The notes under the pieces: generated by a model | The model's database searches: none | Told to the model about the DNA's origin: nothing | The model's input: only the letters and a program-made list of their open reading frames with translations | Translations under genes and position numbers: made by a program | Shown: positions 55,801 to 63,701 of the stretch, piece by piece | How positions within the stretch are numbered: position 1 is the stretch's first letter | Layout: each line of letters begins with the position of its first letter | Assembly: GCA_027032075.1 (NCBI GenBank) | Contig: JALVOC010000188.1 | Coordinates: forward strand, 1 to 64,000 | Source of the DNA: Chromatiales bacterium | Lineage (GTDB): Bacteria > Pseudomonadota > Gammaproteobacteria > UBA6429 > Thiohalophilaceae | Direction: 5' to 3' | Length of the DNA: 64,000 nt

Positions 55801-55990
55801 AATCCGGTTTAATTGCCCAGGGAGTCAGATGCAGCATTTCCTCCATACTGTAACCCAGGTTCAGCAAAGCCCCGCGGGATACCTGGACGAACTTCAGACT
55901 CTTCGCATCAAAGACATAGATTTCATCGAAAGAATTTTCAAGGATCCGACCCCAACGGCTGATCGTTTCCTTGTTACCTTGTTTTTCCAT
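52865..55990 (-). CDS. Multi-PAS/GAF sensor histidine kinase (orphan)
   Basis: A 1041-residue predicted soluble sensor kinase. Domain order: PAS (about 15-125), PAS-PAC (133-265), PAS-PAC (270-395), GAF (410-550), PAS (555-680), PAS (685-805), then HisKA with FSYSVSHDLRTPLRSINGF (His831) and HATPase with NLFGNAWKY, DNGAGFDM and GTGIGLATVQRII. The last PAS contains SCPACRARKKH, a CxxC that could bind metal or respond to redox. No membrane helix is seen. The kinase region resembles phytochrome-type kinases. The ATG at 55990 has AAGGG eight bases upstream; an in-frame start at 56041 has no such site. No response regulator is adjacent, so the partner and signal are unknown. Confidence 0.9.
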   Translation of the reverse strand: MEKQGNKETISRWGRILENSFDEIYVFDAKSLKFVQVSRGALLNLGYSMEEMLHLTPWAIKPDLSQEDFEQLVAPLRAGQQERVVFETRHQRNDGSLYPVEVRLQLAEEESPPVFIAIIHDITERKHNEEALATSEMRFRALVEQSPFSIQVFSPDGHTIVVNRAWEKLWGVTADALEGYTIFEDQQLIEKGIMPYIKKGFAGEAVEIPPVYYETGKSQQIPGPGLTRCVRAFIYPIKDRQGNILEVILMHENVQEREQAQQRLRESESRFHSLAQISPVGIFRTDTNGNCIYVNERWLEMAGMQPEEAMGEGWVNALYPADRQRVAEEWYQAAKARLPFRTECRFQRPDGKVTWLLAQAVAEEDAEKRVSGYVGTITDISANKRIEEAIRRIAEGVSAGSGELFFQQMVENLAQLFDADIAFIGLLDEHQPDTINTFAFYDHGKIVDNISYRLENTPCASVVGQSTCFYFSGIQQQFPNDPLLAEMGMESYIGTPLFDSQDNPLGLIVLMNSKPIGNIEQLHPVMGIFAARAGAELERLQAGKELRKSEERFAKAFRSSPEPIIISRMEDGCLLDVNEGFERITGYRREEVLGKTVEEINLWQHAEKRQRMIELLQQEGKLRNYMGEFRKKNNEKIIVELSAEVIELDGQACLVVLAKDVTELKQTEEALAKSISEWNHAMDYFNDALVIVDLNDRVIRANSAFYRLTSLIPEQVIGKDVGSILHAAGEEVSCPACRARKKHKDALIVLEADDPDNFAGRPVEIMVRTIRDYQDEPQSVLMAIHDLSRQRAIENELRQHRDNLEELVTERTRELEAANKELETFSYSVSHDLRTPLRSINGFSQAVLEDYAEQLDDTGKDYLQRINSASRRMNDLIDDMLKLSRLSRFEFNREDVDMSMLAESVVNQLKELEGEREVNISIAPGLKAQGDKKQLDIVLVNLFGNAWKYTRNTENASIEFGATENGEKIFYIKDNGAGFDMRYADKLFGVFQRFHNNDEFEGTGIGLATVQRIIHRHGGRIWAEAEVGKGATFYFTLSRVA

Positions 55991-56301
55991 AAATGAACCC
56001 TTGCCTGCCCCCAAATTCGCAATCCGGTTTTTGTAAGCCACAAGCCCCTGTTTTGATTTGAACGTATTTGTCTTGAAAACAGATTGTTTGAATGTGTTTA
56101 ACGTTTACGCTCTCTTGGCAGCCGGATATTTGGAATTTATCTAATTGTAAGTGTAACACCACATTCCCGGACTGTTATCGGCATTTCCCCACATAACTAA
56201 AGTGTGTGATTAACAACACAAAGACAGCAAGGTGCTCACACCCAGACACTCCGCCAGTAAATAAAACCTGCAGACTTGTCAGATGTTGTTAAAGGTGGCC
56301 A
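55991..56301. other. Intergenic region upstream of the histidine kinase
   Basis: 311 bases between the panD end and the kinase start. It is AT-rich and must carry the kinase promoter, but no clear -35/-10 pair was found. No terminator for the pan operon is evident. Confidence 0.45.
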
Positions 56302-56682
56302 TCAGGCAGCCTGAACGGGAATGGTATTACGTGTATGGGTAATATTGTTATGCTCGTCTAGATAGACAAGTTTGGGTTTGAAGCTGGCCAGTTCCTGCTG
56401 GTTCAATCCAACATACGCGCAGATGATCACGATATCATCCGGTCTGGCCTTGTGGGCGGCGGCACCATTGACTGAAATGATCCCGGAACCGTCCTCGGCA
56501 CGAATCGCATACGTGGTAAACCGTTCACCGTTGGTGATATTGTAAATCTCGATCTGCTCATACTCCCGGATACCGGATATTTCCAGCAGTTTGCCATCGA
56601 TGGCGCAGGAGCCTTCGTATTCCAGCTCGGAATGGGTGACCCGGGCACGGTGCAGTTTGGCCTTGAGCATGGTGGTTAACAT
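56302..56682 (-). CDS. panD: Aspartate 1-decarboxylase
   Basis: Pyruvoyl enzyme that makes beta-alanine for pantothenate. It is translated as a proenzyme and cleaved between Gly24 and Ser25 in YEGSCAID; that site is intact. Other family features are [13 protein letters not shown] and [11 protein letters not shown]. The 126 residues match E. coli PanD. It is last in the panB-panC-panD order, 91 bases after panC. Confidence 0.97.
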   Translation of the reverse strand: MLTTMLKAKLHRARVTHSELEYEGSCAIDGKLLEISGIREYEQIEIYNITNGERFTTYAIRAEDGSGIISVNGAAAHKARPDDIVIICAYVGLNQQELASFKPKLVYLDEHNNITHTRNTIPVQAA

Positions 56683-56773
56683 TCATCCACAACCTTGTTA
56701 GAAACGGTACACCTATTTTAGCATGCTCCCGCTGCGGCAGCCTACTGTCCAAGCTCTTCTTTTTTATAGGAAT

Positions 56774-57613
56774 TTAAACCCGGAGATTGTCGATAAGACG
56801 GGTTTTGCCCAGACGGGCCGCCGCCAGCAATACCACCTCGTCATCCGCGCCAGGCGGTTGAAGATCTTCCGGGCGCCGCACCGCGACATACTCCGGCTCG
56901 AATCCTGCTGCCTGTAATTCCGCCATCGCCCGCTTTTCGAGGGAGGCATAGTCCTGCTCACCTTCCCGGATCCGCTGCTTTACATCCTGTAAAACCTGAT
57001 ACAGCCCGGGTGCGATTTTGCGCTCTGCCGCCGTTAAATGGTTGTTGCGTGAACTCATCGCCAGCCCGTCAGGCTCGCGCCGGGTGGGCATGCCGATAAT
57101 CTCCAGCGGCATATTCAAATCAGCAACCATGCGGCGCACAATCAAAAGCTGCTGGAAATCCTTTTCGCCAAAGACGGCGACATCGGGCTGAACGATATGA
57201 AACAGCTTGGCCACCACTGTCGCCATGCCCCTGAAGTGGCCCGGGCGACATGCTCCCTCGAGATCCTCTGAAAGCTGCGGCACATCGACCACGGTGACGG
57301 CCTCACGCCCCCGCGGATACATCTCCGCTTCTGTCGGCGCAAACACCGCATCCACGCCGCAGCCGGCCAACTTCTCCCGGTCCGCCTGCAAGGTGCGCGG
57401 GTAGGCCGCGAAATCCTGGCTCTGGTTGAACTGCAGCGGATTGACAAACACACTCACCACGACCCGATGCGCAACACTCCGGGCCTTTTCCACCAGACTC
57501 AAATGGCCGGCATGCAAATTCCCCATGGTGGGGACAAAACCGATGGTCACCCCCTCCTGCCGCCAGCCAGCGGCAAGGGACTGCATTTCACTGATGCTCT
57601 GCAGGAACTGCAT
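56774..57613 (-). CDS. panC: Pantothenate synthetase
   Basis: Joins pantoate and beta-alanine with ATP. Motifs are FVPTMGNLHAGHLSLVEKAR (HxGH type; in parts), VFVNPLQF, FGEKDFQQL and MSSRNNHL. The ATG at 57613 gives 280 residues (E. coli 283); a TTG five codons upstream is a poorer choice. Its ribosome-binding site is weak. It follows the DUF4156 lipoprotein gene by 30 bases. Confidence 0.97.
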   Translation of the reverse strand: MQFLQSISEMQSLAAGWRQEGVTIGFVPTMGNLHAGHLSLVEKARSVAHRVVVSVFVNPLQFNQSQDFAAYPRTLQADREKLAGCGVDAVFAPTEAEMYPRGREAVTVVDVPQLSEDLEGACRPGHFRGMATVVAKLFHIVQPDVAVFGEKDFQQLLIVRRMVADLNMPLEIIGMPTRREPDGLAMSSRNNHLTAAERKIAPGLYQVLQDVKQRIREGEQDYASLEKRAMAELQAAGFEPEYVAVRRPEDLQPPGADDEVVLLAAARLGKTRLIDNLRV

Positions 57614-57643
57614 GGCGACAACCGGCAAGTGGGGAAAACAGGG

Positions 57644-57955
57644 TTATTTGCGGCAACGGTAAATCCTGAAGACCTGCGTGCCGCCAAATATGTCACCCGC
57701 CGGGACGACGGCATCCCCCTGCAGCTTGACCGCCTCGTTGCGGGCGAGGGTTTCCAGTTCCAGTTTCACTTTTTTTTCGTTGCGTTTTATTCTGGCGACG
57801 TCGGCTTTGACGGACACCGTGGTGGTTCCCAGGAAATCGCAGTTTTTTACTTCAGGCGCATCGAGCACCACCACTTTTTTCCCTTCCGGACTCAGCTCCA
57901 CCCAGGTGCAGGCCAACAGCGTCAGTGCAAACAGTAACAATATGATCTTTTTCAT
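57644..57955 (-). CDS. DUF4156/RcsF-like small lipoprotein
   Basis: A 103-residue lipoprotein: MKKIILLLFALTLLAC (lipobox LLAC) then a small alpha/beta domain with VVVLDAPEVKNCDFLGTT and a C-terminal VFRIYRC. The two late Cys (in KNCDF and YRC) may form a disulfide, as in DUF4156 proteins, which share the RcsF fold. Function is unknown; an envelope role is likely. It sits inside the pan operon between panB and panC, which is not its usual neighbourhood as far as I know. The ATG six codons into the open frame is the natural start. Confidence 0.8.
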   Translation of the reverse strand: MKKIILLLFALTLLACTWVELSPEGKKVVVLDAPEVKNCDFLGTTTVSVKADVARIKRNEKKVKLELETLARNEAVKLQGDAVVPAGDIFGGTQVFRIYRCRK

Positions 57956-58036
57956 AACCCGTCTCTCGTTCAAATCCGCAGTGAAATTTTACAACCCTTG
58001 ATCCAGACATGACAAAGTCGCGGATCCCGTTTCAGG

Positions 58037-58858
58037 CTACTTGAAAGCGTGTTCTTCCGTAGGGAAACGCCCCTGCTTCACCGCCTCCACGAAGGCGGCG
58101 ATTGCCTCCTGGATACCTTGGCCGGCAGCGGTTTCCCGCAGAAAGTCCTTGGAAAAACGGGGACGTTTGCCTGCGGTGAGGCCAAGCAAATCGTAGCTCA
58201 CCAACACCTGACCGTCACAGCCCGGACCGGCGCCAATGCCGATGGTGGGAATATCGATGGCCTCGGTAATGCGTCCCGCCAGCGACATAGGGATGCACTC
58301 GAGGACAATCATCTCGGCACCCGCCGCCTGCAGGGCCCTGGCATCCTCTACCATTTTGTCGGCAGCGGCCTGCTCCCGCCCCTGCACTTTATAACCGCCG
58401 AGTTCCTCAACAGACTGCGGCAACAAACCAAGGTGCCCGCATACCGGTATATTGGCCTGGCTCAGCCACTCGATAAATCTGGCAACCTGACCCGCCCCTT
58501 CGAGCTTGACCATATCCGCACCGGCTTCGATTAAACGCTGTGCGTTCTCCAGCGTCTGTTCCGCCGAAGTGTAGGAGCGGTACGGCATGTCGGTTACCAG
58601 CAGGGCACGCCTCCGGGCGCGGGCGACATTGCGCGTGTGGTAAATCATGTCTTCCATGGTCACCGGCAAGGTGGAATCGTGTCCTTGCACCACCATGCCG
58701 AGCGAATCACCAACCAGAATCACCTCGACACCGGCCTGCTCGAGCTGGGCCGCCAGACTGGCATCATAGGCGGTCAACACCACAATCTTCTCACCCCGCT
58801 GCTTCATTGCACGTATCTCTGCGGGACGAATCGTCTTGCCTGTCGTTTGTGGATTCAT
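58037..58858 (-). CDS. panB: 3-methyl-2-oxobutanoate hydroxymethyltransferase
   Basis: Forms ketopantoate from ketoisovalerate and methylene-tetrahydrofolate. The TIM-barrel motifs VVLTAYDASLAAQLE, VGDSLGMVVQGHDST, KLEGAGQ, CGHLGLLPQSV and IGIGAGPGCDGQVLV are present. The 273 residues are usual. Its ATG overlaps the deoxynucleoside kinase stop by four bases (ATGA), indicating coupling. Confidence 0.98.
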   Translation of the reverse strand: MNPQTTGKTIRPAEIRAMKQRGEKIVVLTAYDASLAAQLEQAGVEVILVGDSLGMVVQGHDSTLPVTMEDMIYHTRNVARARRRALLVTDMPYRSYTSAEQTLENAQRLIEAGADMVKLEGAGQVARFIEWLSQANIPVCGHLGLLPQSVEELGGYKVQGREQAAADKMVEDARALQAAGAEMIVLECIPMSLAGRITEAIDIPTIGIGAGPGCDGQVLVSYDLLGLTAGKRPRFSKDFLRETAAGQGIQEAIAAFVEAVKQGRFPTEEHAFK

Positions 58859-59508
58859 AGGGTCAATTGTGAAGGATTGAAATAGTGGCGTCCGCTGCGC
58901 AGTTTGCGAACCTGTTCCAATAACAGGGCATAATCGCTGTCATTATTGGCAAAATCGATCTCGCTGGCATTCACGATGAGCAAGGGCGCCTCGTCGTAGT
59001 GATGGAAAAATTCCATGTAGCGCTCACTGATGCGCCGCAGATAACTTTCTTCCAGGTGGCGTTCATAATGACGGCCGCGTTCCGCGATACGTTTTCTCAG
59101 CACCTCCACCGGGGCTTGCAGATACACCACGAGATCGGGCCGTGGCGCATCCAGGGTAACATGTTCATAAACCTGCAGATAAAGATTGAATTCATCGGCA
59201 TCCAGCGTCAGTTCGGCAAACAGGCGATCCTTTTCCATGATGTAATCGGCCACCCGCACCGGCTGAAACATATCCCCCTGACGCAACGACTTCAGCTGCT
59301 GCGCGCGCTGGAAGAGAAAGAACAACTGGGTCTGCAGGGCGACACTTCGTGGATTTTCATAAAAGCGTTGTAAAAAGGGATTCTCTTCCACCCCTTCCAG
59401 CAACAGATCCGAACCAAAACTCCCGGCCAGGCGCCGCGCCAGCGTGGTCTTGCCCACACCAATCGGCCCTTCCACCACGATAAATTCAGGCTCTCCCCGA
59501 TTCAGCAT
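58855..59508 (-). CDS. Deoxynucleoside kinase family protein
   Basis: P-loop kinase related to deoxyadenosine/deoxyguanosine kinases, salvaging deoxynucleosides. The Walker A motif is EGPIGVGKTTLARRLA, the DR(S/Y)-like region is ADYIMEKDRLFAE, and the lid contains KRIAERGRHYE. The ATG at 59508 overlaps the folK stop as ATGCTGA and gives 217 residues. A gene of this kind between folK and panB is common in Gammaproteobacteria. Substrate preference cannot be read from the sequence. Confidence 0.92.
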   Translation of the reverse strand: MLNRGEPEFIVVEGPIGVGKTTLARRLAGSFGSDLLLEGVEENPFLQRFYENPRSVALQTQLFFLFQRAQQLKSLRQGDMFQPVRVADYIMEKDRLFAELTLDADEFNLYLQVYEHVTLDAPRPDLVVYLQAPVEVLRKRIAERGRHYERHLEESYLRRISERYMEFFHHYDEAPLLIVNASEIDFANNDSDYALLLEQVRKLRSGRHYFNPSQLTL

Positions 59509-59999
59509 CGATGCAACAACTCCAGTCCGTTTTGCGAACAATTCTGTACCAATGTCTTCAGCCTGCCCAGCCCCGGAACGATCAAATCATCCGCGGCAAT
59601 CTCCTGTAAAGGATACAGGACGAAATTGCGCACAGCGAGCCCCGCATGAGGCACTTTCAATCGCGCATCATCAATCTGCTGTTCCCCATAGAGCAACAGA
59701 TCGAGATCCAGGGTACGGGGCCCCCAGCGCTGCCCGTCTCGCTCCCTGCCCTGTTGTTGTTCGATGGCCTGTAAACCATCCAGCAAGGCAAAGGGAGAAA
59801 GCGAGGTTTCCAATGCCGCCACCGCATTGATGTAATCGGGTTGTTCAGCCGGTCCCATGGGTTTGCTGCGATATAAACGGGAAGAGGCAATCAGACGGCA
59901 GTGAGGCAGGTGCTGCAGGGCGGTGATGGCATCACACACCTGTTGCCGGGGATCGGCAAGATTACTGCCCAGACCGATGTAGGCGACAAGGGAACGCAA
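59502..59999 (-). CDS. folK: HPPK, 6-hydroxymethyl-dihydropterin pyrophosphokinase
   Basis: Transfers pyrophosphate from ATP to the pterin in folate synthesis. Motifs AYIGLGSNLADP and WGPRTLDLDLLLYG carry the ATP- and Mg-binding residues. No ATG precedes AYIGLGSN. TTG at 59999 has GAGGT eight bases upstream and gives 165 residues, while TTG at 60014 (five codons longer) overlaps the pcnB stop as TTGA. I favour the first, but either is possible. It lies between pcnB and the deoxynucleoside kinase. Confidence 0.95.
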   Translation of the reverse strand: MRSLVAYIGLGSNLADPRQQVCDAITALQHLPHCRLIASSRLYRSKPMGPAEQPDYINAVAALETSLSPFALLDGLQAIEQQQGRERDGQRWGPRTLDLDLLLYGEQQIDDARLKVPHAGLAVRNFVLYPLQEIAADDLIVPGLGRLKTLVQNCSQNGLELLHRC

Positions 60000-60012
60000 A
60001 CGGGCAGACCTC
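59997..60012 (-). promoter_or_regulatory. Ribosome-binding site deciding the folK TTG start
   Basis: GAGGT (60012-60008 on the minus strand) lies eight bases before TTG at 59999. The rival TTG at 60014 has no purine-rich site before it. Confidence 0.5.
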
Positions 60013-61315
60013 AAGCTTCGGCGGATCGCGGTTTGCGGTGACGACGACGTTTTTTGCCACCGCCCAGTCGTTTGATCATCGCGGCACGCTCTTCACTGTC
60101 GACCTCCTGAAAGCGTGTCCACCAGGTGCACAATTCTTTCAGCGGCTCACCCACTTCACAACGCAGCAGGAGAAAATCATAAGCGGCGCGAAAACGCGGC
60201 TGCTCCAGCAAACGATAGGCGCGTTTGCCCTGACGGCGCGGCAGCCGTGCCTGCGCCACCCAGATCTCCCGCATCGGGTAACTGAAACGCTTGGGAATGG
60301 TCACCTGCCGCAACTGCTCGGCGACAACCTCATTCCCCGCTGCTTGCAATGCCTGTAACTGGGTCATGCCCTGCTGTTGCAGCAGCATCACCTCCTGCCG
60401 GACCGGCCCCCACAACAGGGCGGCGAACAGGAAAGCAGGGTTCACCGGCTTGCCCACGAGAATGCGTTCGTCGGTGTTGCTCAGCGCCTGCCGGATAAAG
60501 GCCTCACTATAGGCATCTCCCTGTTTGAGTAATGCATCGGTCTGCGCAAACAAATAGCCAAACAGCTCCAGATCCTTCAATACCTCGAAGGATTGCACGG
60601 CATGACCGGTCTGGAACAGTTTCAGTACTTCATCGAACAAACGTGCGGGCGGCACACCGCTTATTTTCTCACCCAGTTCATGGATCTGTTTTGCCATGCC
60701 GGCTTCAAGCCGGAAATTCAGTTTCGCCGCAAAGCGGGCGGCACGCAGCATGCGCACGGGATCTTCCTGGAAACGGGTATGGGCATCACCGATCATGCGC
60801 AACACGCCGGCCTGCAGATCAGCCATGCCGCCGGTATAATCAATGATGGAAAAATCATCAATATTGTAATAGAGGGCATTGACGGTAAAATCGCGCCGCC
60901 AGGCATCATCCTCGAGGGTGCCATAAACGTTGTCGCGCAGGATCATGCCGTTGGAAATCACGCCTTCCCCTCCGCCCTGGTTATGGGGGGCACGGAAGGT
61001 GGCCACCTCGATGATCTCCCGCCCGAAATGAATATGCGCCAGACGAAAACGGCGCCCGATCAGGCGGCAATTACGGAACAGTTTCTTGATTTCCTCGGGA
61101 TGGGCGTCGGTGGCAATATCAAAATCCTTCGGATGCCTGCCCAGCAGCAGATCACGCACACCCCCGCCGACCAGATAAGCCGCATAACCTGCTTTGTGCA
61201 GACGATAAAGTACTTTCAGGGCGGCATCGCTGATGTCGCCGCGCGAAATGTTGTGCTCGGGACGGGGGATAATGGCGGGTATGGCGTTAATCGGGCTGTC
61301 CTGCTCGTTACTCAA
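60011..61315 (-). CDS. pcnB: Poly(A) polymerase I
   Basis: Class II nucleotidyltransferase that polyadenylates RNA and promotes decay. The head domain has YLVGGGVRDLLLGRHPKDFDIATDA (in parts; catalytic DFD) and RRDFTVNALYYN, followed by the RNA-binding motif GDAHTRFQEDPVRMLRAARFAA (in parts), and the basic tail GGGKKRRRHRKPRS. The 434 residues fit. The apparent start is TTG at 61315 without a clear ribosome-binding site, so the N-terminus is uncertain by some residues. It is first in the folK-dNK-pan operon, as pcnB-folK is in E. coli. Confidence 0.96.
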   Translation of the reverse strand: MSNEQDSPINAIPAIIPRPEHNISRGDISDAALKVLYRLHKAGYAAYLVGGGVRDLLLGRHPKDFDIATDAHPEEIKKLFRNCRLIGRRFRLAHIHFGREIIEVATFRAPHNQGGGEGVISNGMILRDNVYGTLEDDAWRRDFTVNALYYNIDDFSIIDYTGGMADLQAGVLRMIGDAHTRFQEDPVRMLRAARFAAKLNFRLEAGMAKQIHELGEKISGVPPARLFDEVLKLFQTGHAVQSFEVLKDLELFGYLFAQTDALLKQGDAYSEAFIRQALSNTDERILVGKPVNPAFLFAALLWGPVRQEVMLLQQQGMTQLQALQAAGNEVVAEQLRQVTIPKRFSYPMREIWVAQARLPRRQGKRAYRLLEQPRFRAAYDFLLLRCEVGEPLKELCTWWTRFQEVDSEERAAMIKRLGGGKKRRRHRKPRSAEA

Positions 61316-61490
61316 TGTCGGTTAAATGCCCTATCATAGCATTTCTCCACGCCAACGCCGAACACACACTCTGGTTGATGCGGCTCTGCCGGGGTGGATA
61401 GGATATCTGGTTTGTTTTTCACCAGGCCCGGCATCACGGCAAAAAACCGTGGCAAGCCGTCAGAACACGATTCAGCCAGATGGCGGGCGA

Positions 61491-62075
61491 TCAGGCAAAA
61501 TCGGCCAACAGTGCCTTCCGTGTCTCTTCGGCCAGGGGATTGACCTCAGCATGATAATGCTCATGCTCAATCCCCATGGCAATGGGTGCACCCTCTGCGG
61601 CCGCCCGGATCATGTCGGGGGTGAATTCAAACCGCAGAAAATGAACCGAGGAGGTCTTGACCTCTGTGGTGCGCTCCAGATCTTCGTTGGCAATGGCATA
61701 GACCTTGTCAAAATCACCGATGCGGATCCAGATCTTTTGCTCAATACCGATTAATTGACCCAGTGCCGCCTTTCGCTCTCCGGCATCGGTGTATTCGAGC
61801 ATGAAAGTTGCCTTGAGGTTGCTGCCATCGGGGATCAGGGGATTATAGGTATCCAGTTCTTCCTGGATGCCCTGGTGCTCAAAAATACGTTCGGCCCGCA
61901 ACATCTCCTGGATCTGGTACTGCATGGTCAGGCGATCTTCAAAATAGAGCGTGGCATGCTCTCCCAGGCGGACCTGCCGGTTCTTTTTGTGCGCCATGAC
62001 CTTTTGGCGAAAAGCCTCACGCTGTCTGGCATACTCTTCCAGGGAGAGTAAATCTTCCTGCGCAATTTTTTTCAT
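61491..62075 (-). CDS. DUF3501 family protein
   Basis: A 194-residue soluble protein of an uncharacterised family (DUF3501). Recognisable pieces are LSLEEYARQREAFRQKVMAHKK (in parts), LYFEDRLTMQYQIQEMLRAE, NPLIPDGSNLKATFMLEY and FLRFEFTPDMI. A His-rich segment GIEHEHYHAEV near the C-terminus could bind metal. Members of this family are often found beside rubrerythrin and a GlpC/HdrB-like Fe-S protein, the arrangement seen here. Its function is unknown. It is 141 bases downstream of the Fe-S protein gene. Confidence 0.88.
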   Translation of the reverse strand: MKKIAQEDLLSLEEYARQREAFRQKVMAHKKNRQVRLGEHATLYFEDRLTMQYQIQEMLRAERIFEHQGIQEELDTYNPLIPDGSNLKATFMLEYTDAGERKAALGQLIGIEQKIWIRIGDFDKVYAIANEDLERTTEVKTSSVHFLRFEFTPDMIRAAAEGAPIAMGIEHEHYHAEVNPLAEETRKALLADFA

Positions 62076-62216
62076 CTTCGCTGAACCGCCAATTTGTTGG
62101 TGACCGTGTTTCGCGTATCGGAACCCTTCCAGTTATCCGCATTCCGCTTTCGCATCACAAAGCAGACCGTTACTGCGCGCTGTCTGCGAGGGTAAAGCCC
62201 TGTCCAATACTGTTTT

Positions 62217-63548
62217 TCAGATCCCGTAAGCCTTGCGCAACAGCGTCAACGGGTGTTGCGGCTTGCTGCCGTCATTCAGGCCGTTTTCGATTTGGTGCCC
62301 CGCCATCGGACAATCACTGGCGTAATGATCCACTTGTCCCTGTTTGACCTTGTTCACCACCGCTCGGGCAATTTTCATCGATATCGCATGAAATTCCTTT
62401 TTTACCGCATAGGTACCATCATGCCCGGAACAACGCTCGATGGGCAACACCTCGGTATCCGGCACCAGCTTGAATACCTCACGGGTTTTCATGCCGATTT
62501 TCTGCACCCGCTGATGACAGGCAACGTGATAGGCAATTTTGCCCAGGGGTTGCCGGAAGTCGGTTTTCAGCTTGCCTTCCTTGTGACGTAACATCAGGTA
62601 TTCGAAAGGATCATAGACAGCGGCCTTTACCTTTTGCACCTGCTCGTCATGCGGAAACATCAGCGGTAATTCCTGTTTGAACATCAACACACAGGAAGGA
62701 ACAGGCGCAACCAGGTCCCAACCTTCCTCCACCAGTTTTGCCAGGTGCGGGATATTCGCCTCCTTGGCAATCTCGACAGCATCGAGATCCCCCAACTCCA
62801 GCCTGGGCATACCGCAACATTGTTCCTTTTCCGCAAGGGTCACGGGGATACCGTTGTGTTCAAATACCGCGAGGAGATCTTCACCCAGTTGCGGTTCGTT
62901 GTAATTGCCATAGCATGTCGCGAACAGGGCGACCTTGCCCCGGGTCTTTTCACCTGCCTCCGCCTTCTGCGTTGAAACATGATCGGCCAGACGCTTGCGC
63001 AGGGTGTCGCTATGGTATTCGGGGAGCACTGCCTCTGCGCTGACACCCAGCGTGTTCTCCAGCAACCTGCGCAGGGGTTTGCTGCGGTTGACTGCATTCA
63101 CCACCTGTACAACAACCGGGATACCCGCCAGTTTGCCAACGGTGTCAGTGGAAGCCAGCAAGGTGTTACGGAAACCGGCGCCGTTTTGTTTGAATTGCAC
63201 CGCCTTGGCGCGCAGCATCAGGTGCGGGAAGTCGACATTCCATTCATGGGGGGGAACATAAGGGCACTTGGTCAAGTAACAGAGATCACACAGGTAGCAA
63301 TGCTCCACCACTTTCCAGTAATCATCCTTGGCCACACCATCGACTTCCATGGTGTCCGATTCATCAACCAGATCAAACAGCGTTGGAAAAGCATGACACA
63401 GGCTGACACAGCGGCGGCAACCATGACAAATATCGAAGATGCGCTCGAGTTCCAGAAACAACGCGTCTTTATCGTAGAACTGCGCATTCTTCCAATCGAG
63501 GGGGTGCCGGGTTGGTGCTTCAAGACTGCCTTCGGTGGGTGCAGACAT
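62217..63548 (-). CDS. GlpC/HdrB-like Fe-S oxidoreductase
   Basis: A 443-residue protein with two N-terminal ferredoxin-type clusters: CHGCRRCVSLCHAFP (near residue 40) and CYLCDLCYLTKCPYVPP (near residue 85). Two C-terminal CCG-type cysteine-rich domains follow, one with FATCYGNYNEPQ and EKEQCCGMPRLE, the other with HVACHQRVQ and IERCSGHDGTY. In the second the usual CCG is CSG. This architecture is that of the GlpC/heterodisulfide-reductase D-like family, which moves electrons between soluble and membrane partners. The ATG at 63548 has AAGGAGAT seven bases upstream; the frame extends 13 codons further. It lies between rubrerythrin and the DUF3501 gene. Confidence 0.92.
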   Translation of the reverse strand: MSAPTEGSLEAPTRHPLDWKNAQFYDKDALFLELERIFDICHGCRRCVSLCHAFPTLFDLVDESDTMEVDGVAKDDYWKVVEHCYLCDLCYLTKCPYVPPHEWNVDFPHLMLRAKAVQFKQNGAGFRNTLLASTDTVGKLAGIPVVVQVVNAVNRSKPLRRLLENTLGVSAEAVLPEYHSDTLRKRLADHVSTQKAEAGEKTRGKVALFATCYGNYNEPQLGEDLLAVFEHNGIPVTLAEKEQCCGMPRLELGDLDAVEIAKEANIPHLAKLVEEGWDLVAPVPSCVLMFKQELPLMFPHDEQVQKVKAAVYDPFEYLMLRHKEGKLKTDFRQPLGKIAYHVACHQRVQKIGMKTREVFKLVPDTEVLPIERCSGHDGTYAVKKEFHAISMKIARAVVNKVKQGQVDHYASDCPMAGHQIENGLNDGSKPQHPLTLLRKAYGI

Positions 63549-63654
63549 AATCAAATCTCCTTGCGGGTTGTCTCGAATGATCTGCAACAGAAAAGAACAG
63601 CACTTGATTCTGTTTCGCCGAGGTGCCGTTCCCGGAATGGCCCGTTCAGCCGGC

Positions 63655-63690
63655 TTGATCGGGAACGCGCCTAAAGCCGTTCCCGATCAA
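63655..63690. terminator. Hairpin between rubrerythrin and the Fe-S gene
   Basis: TTGATCGGGAACG (63655-63667) and CGTTCCCGATCAA (63678-63690) are a perfect 13-bp inverted repeat with a ten-base loop, 12 bases after the rubrerythrin stop. No T-tract follows in the minus-strand direction, so it may protect the upstream mRNA end or attenuate rather than terminate fully. Confidence 0.6.
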
Positions 63691-63701
63691 CGGTGTTGCG
63701 C

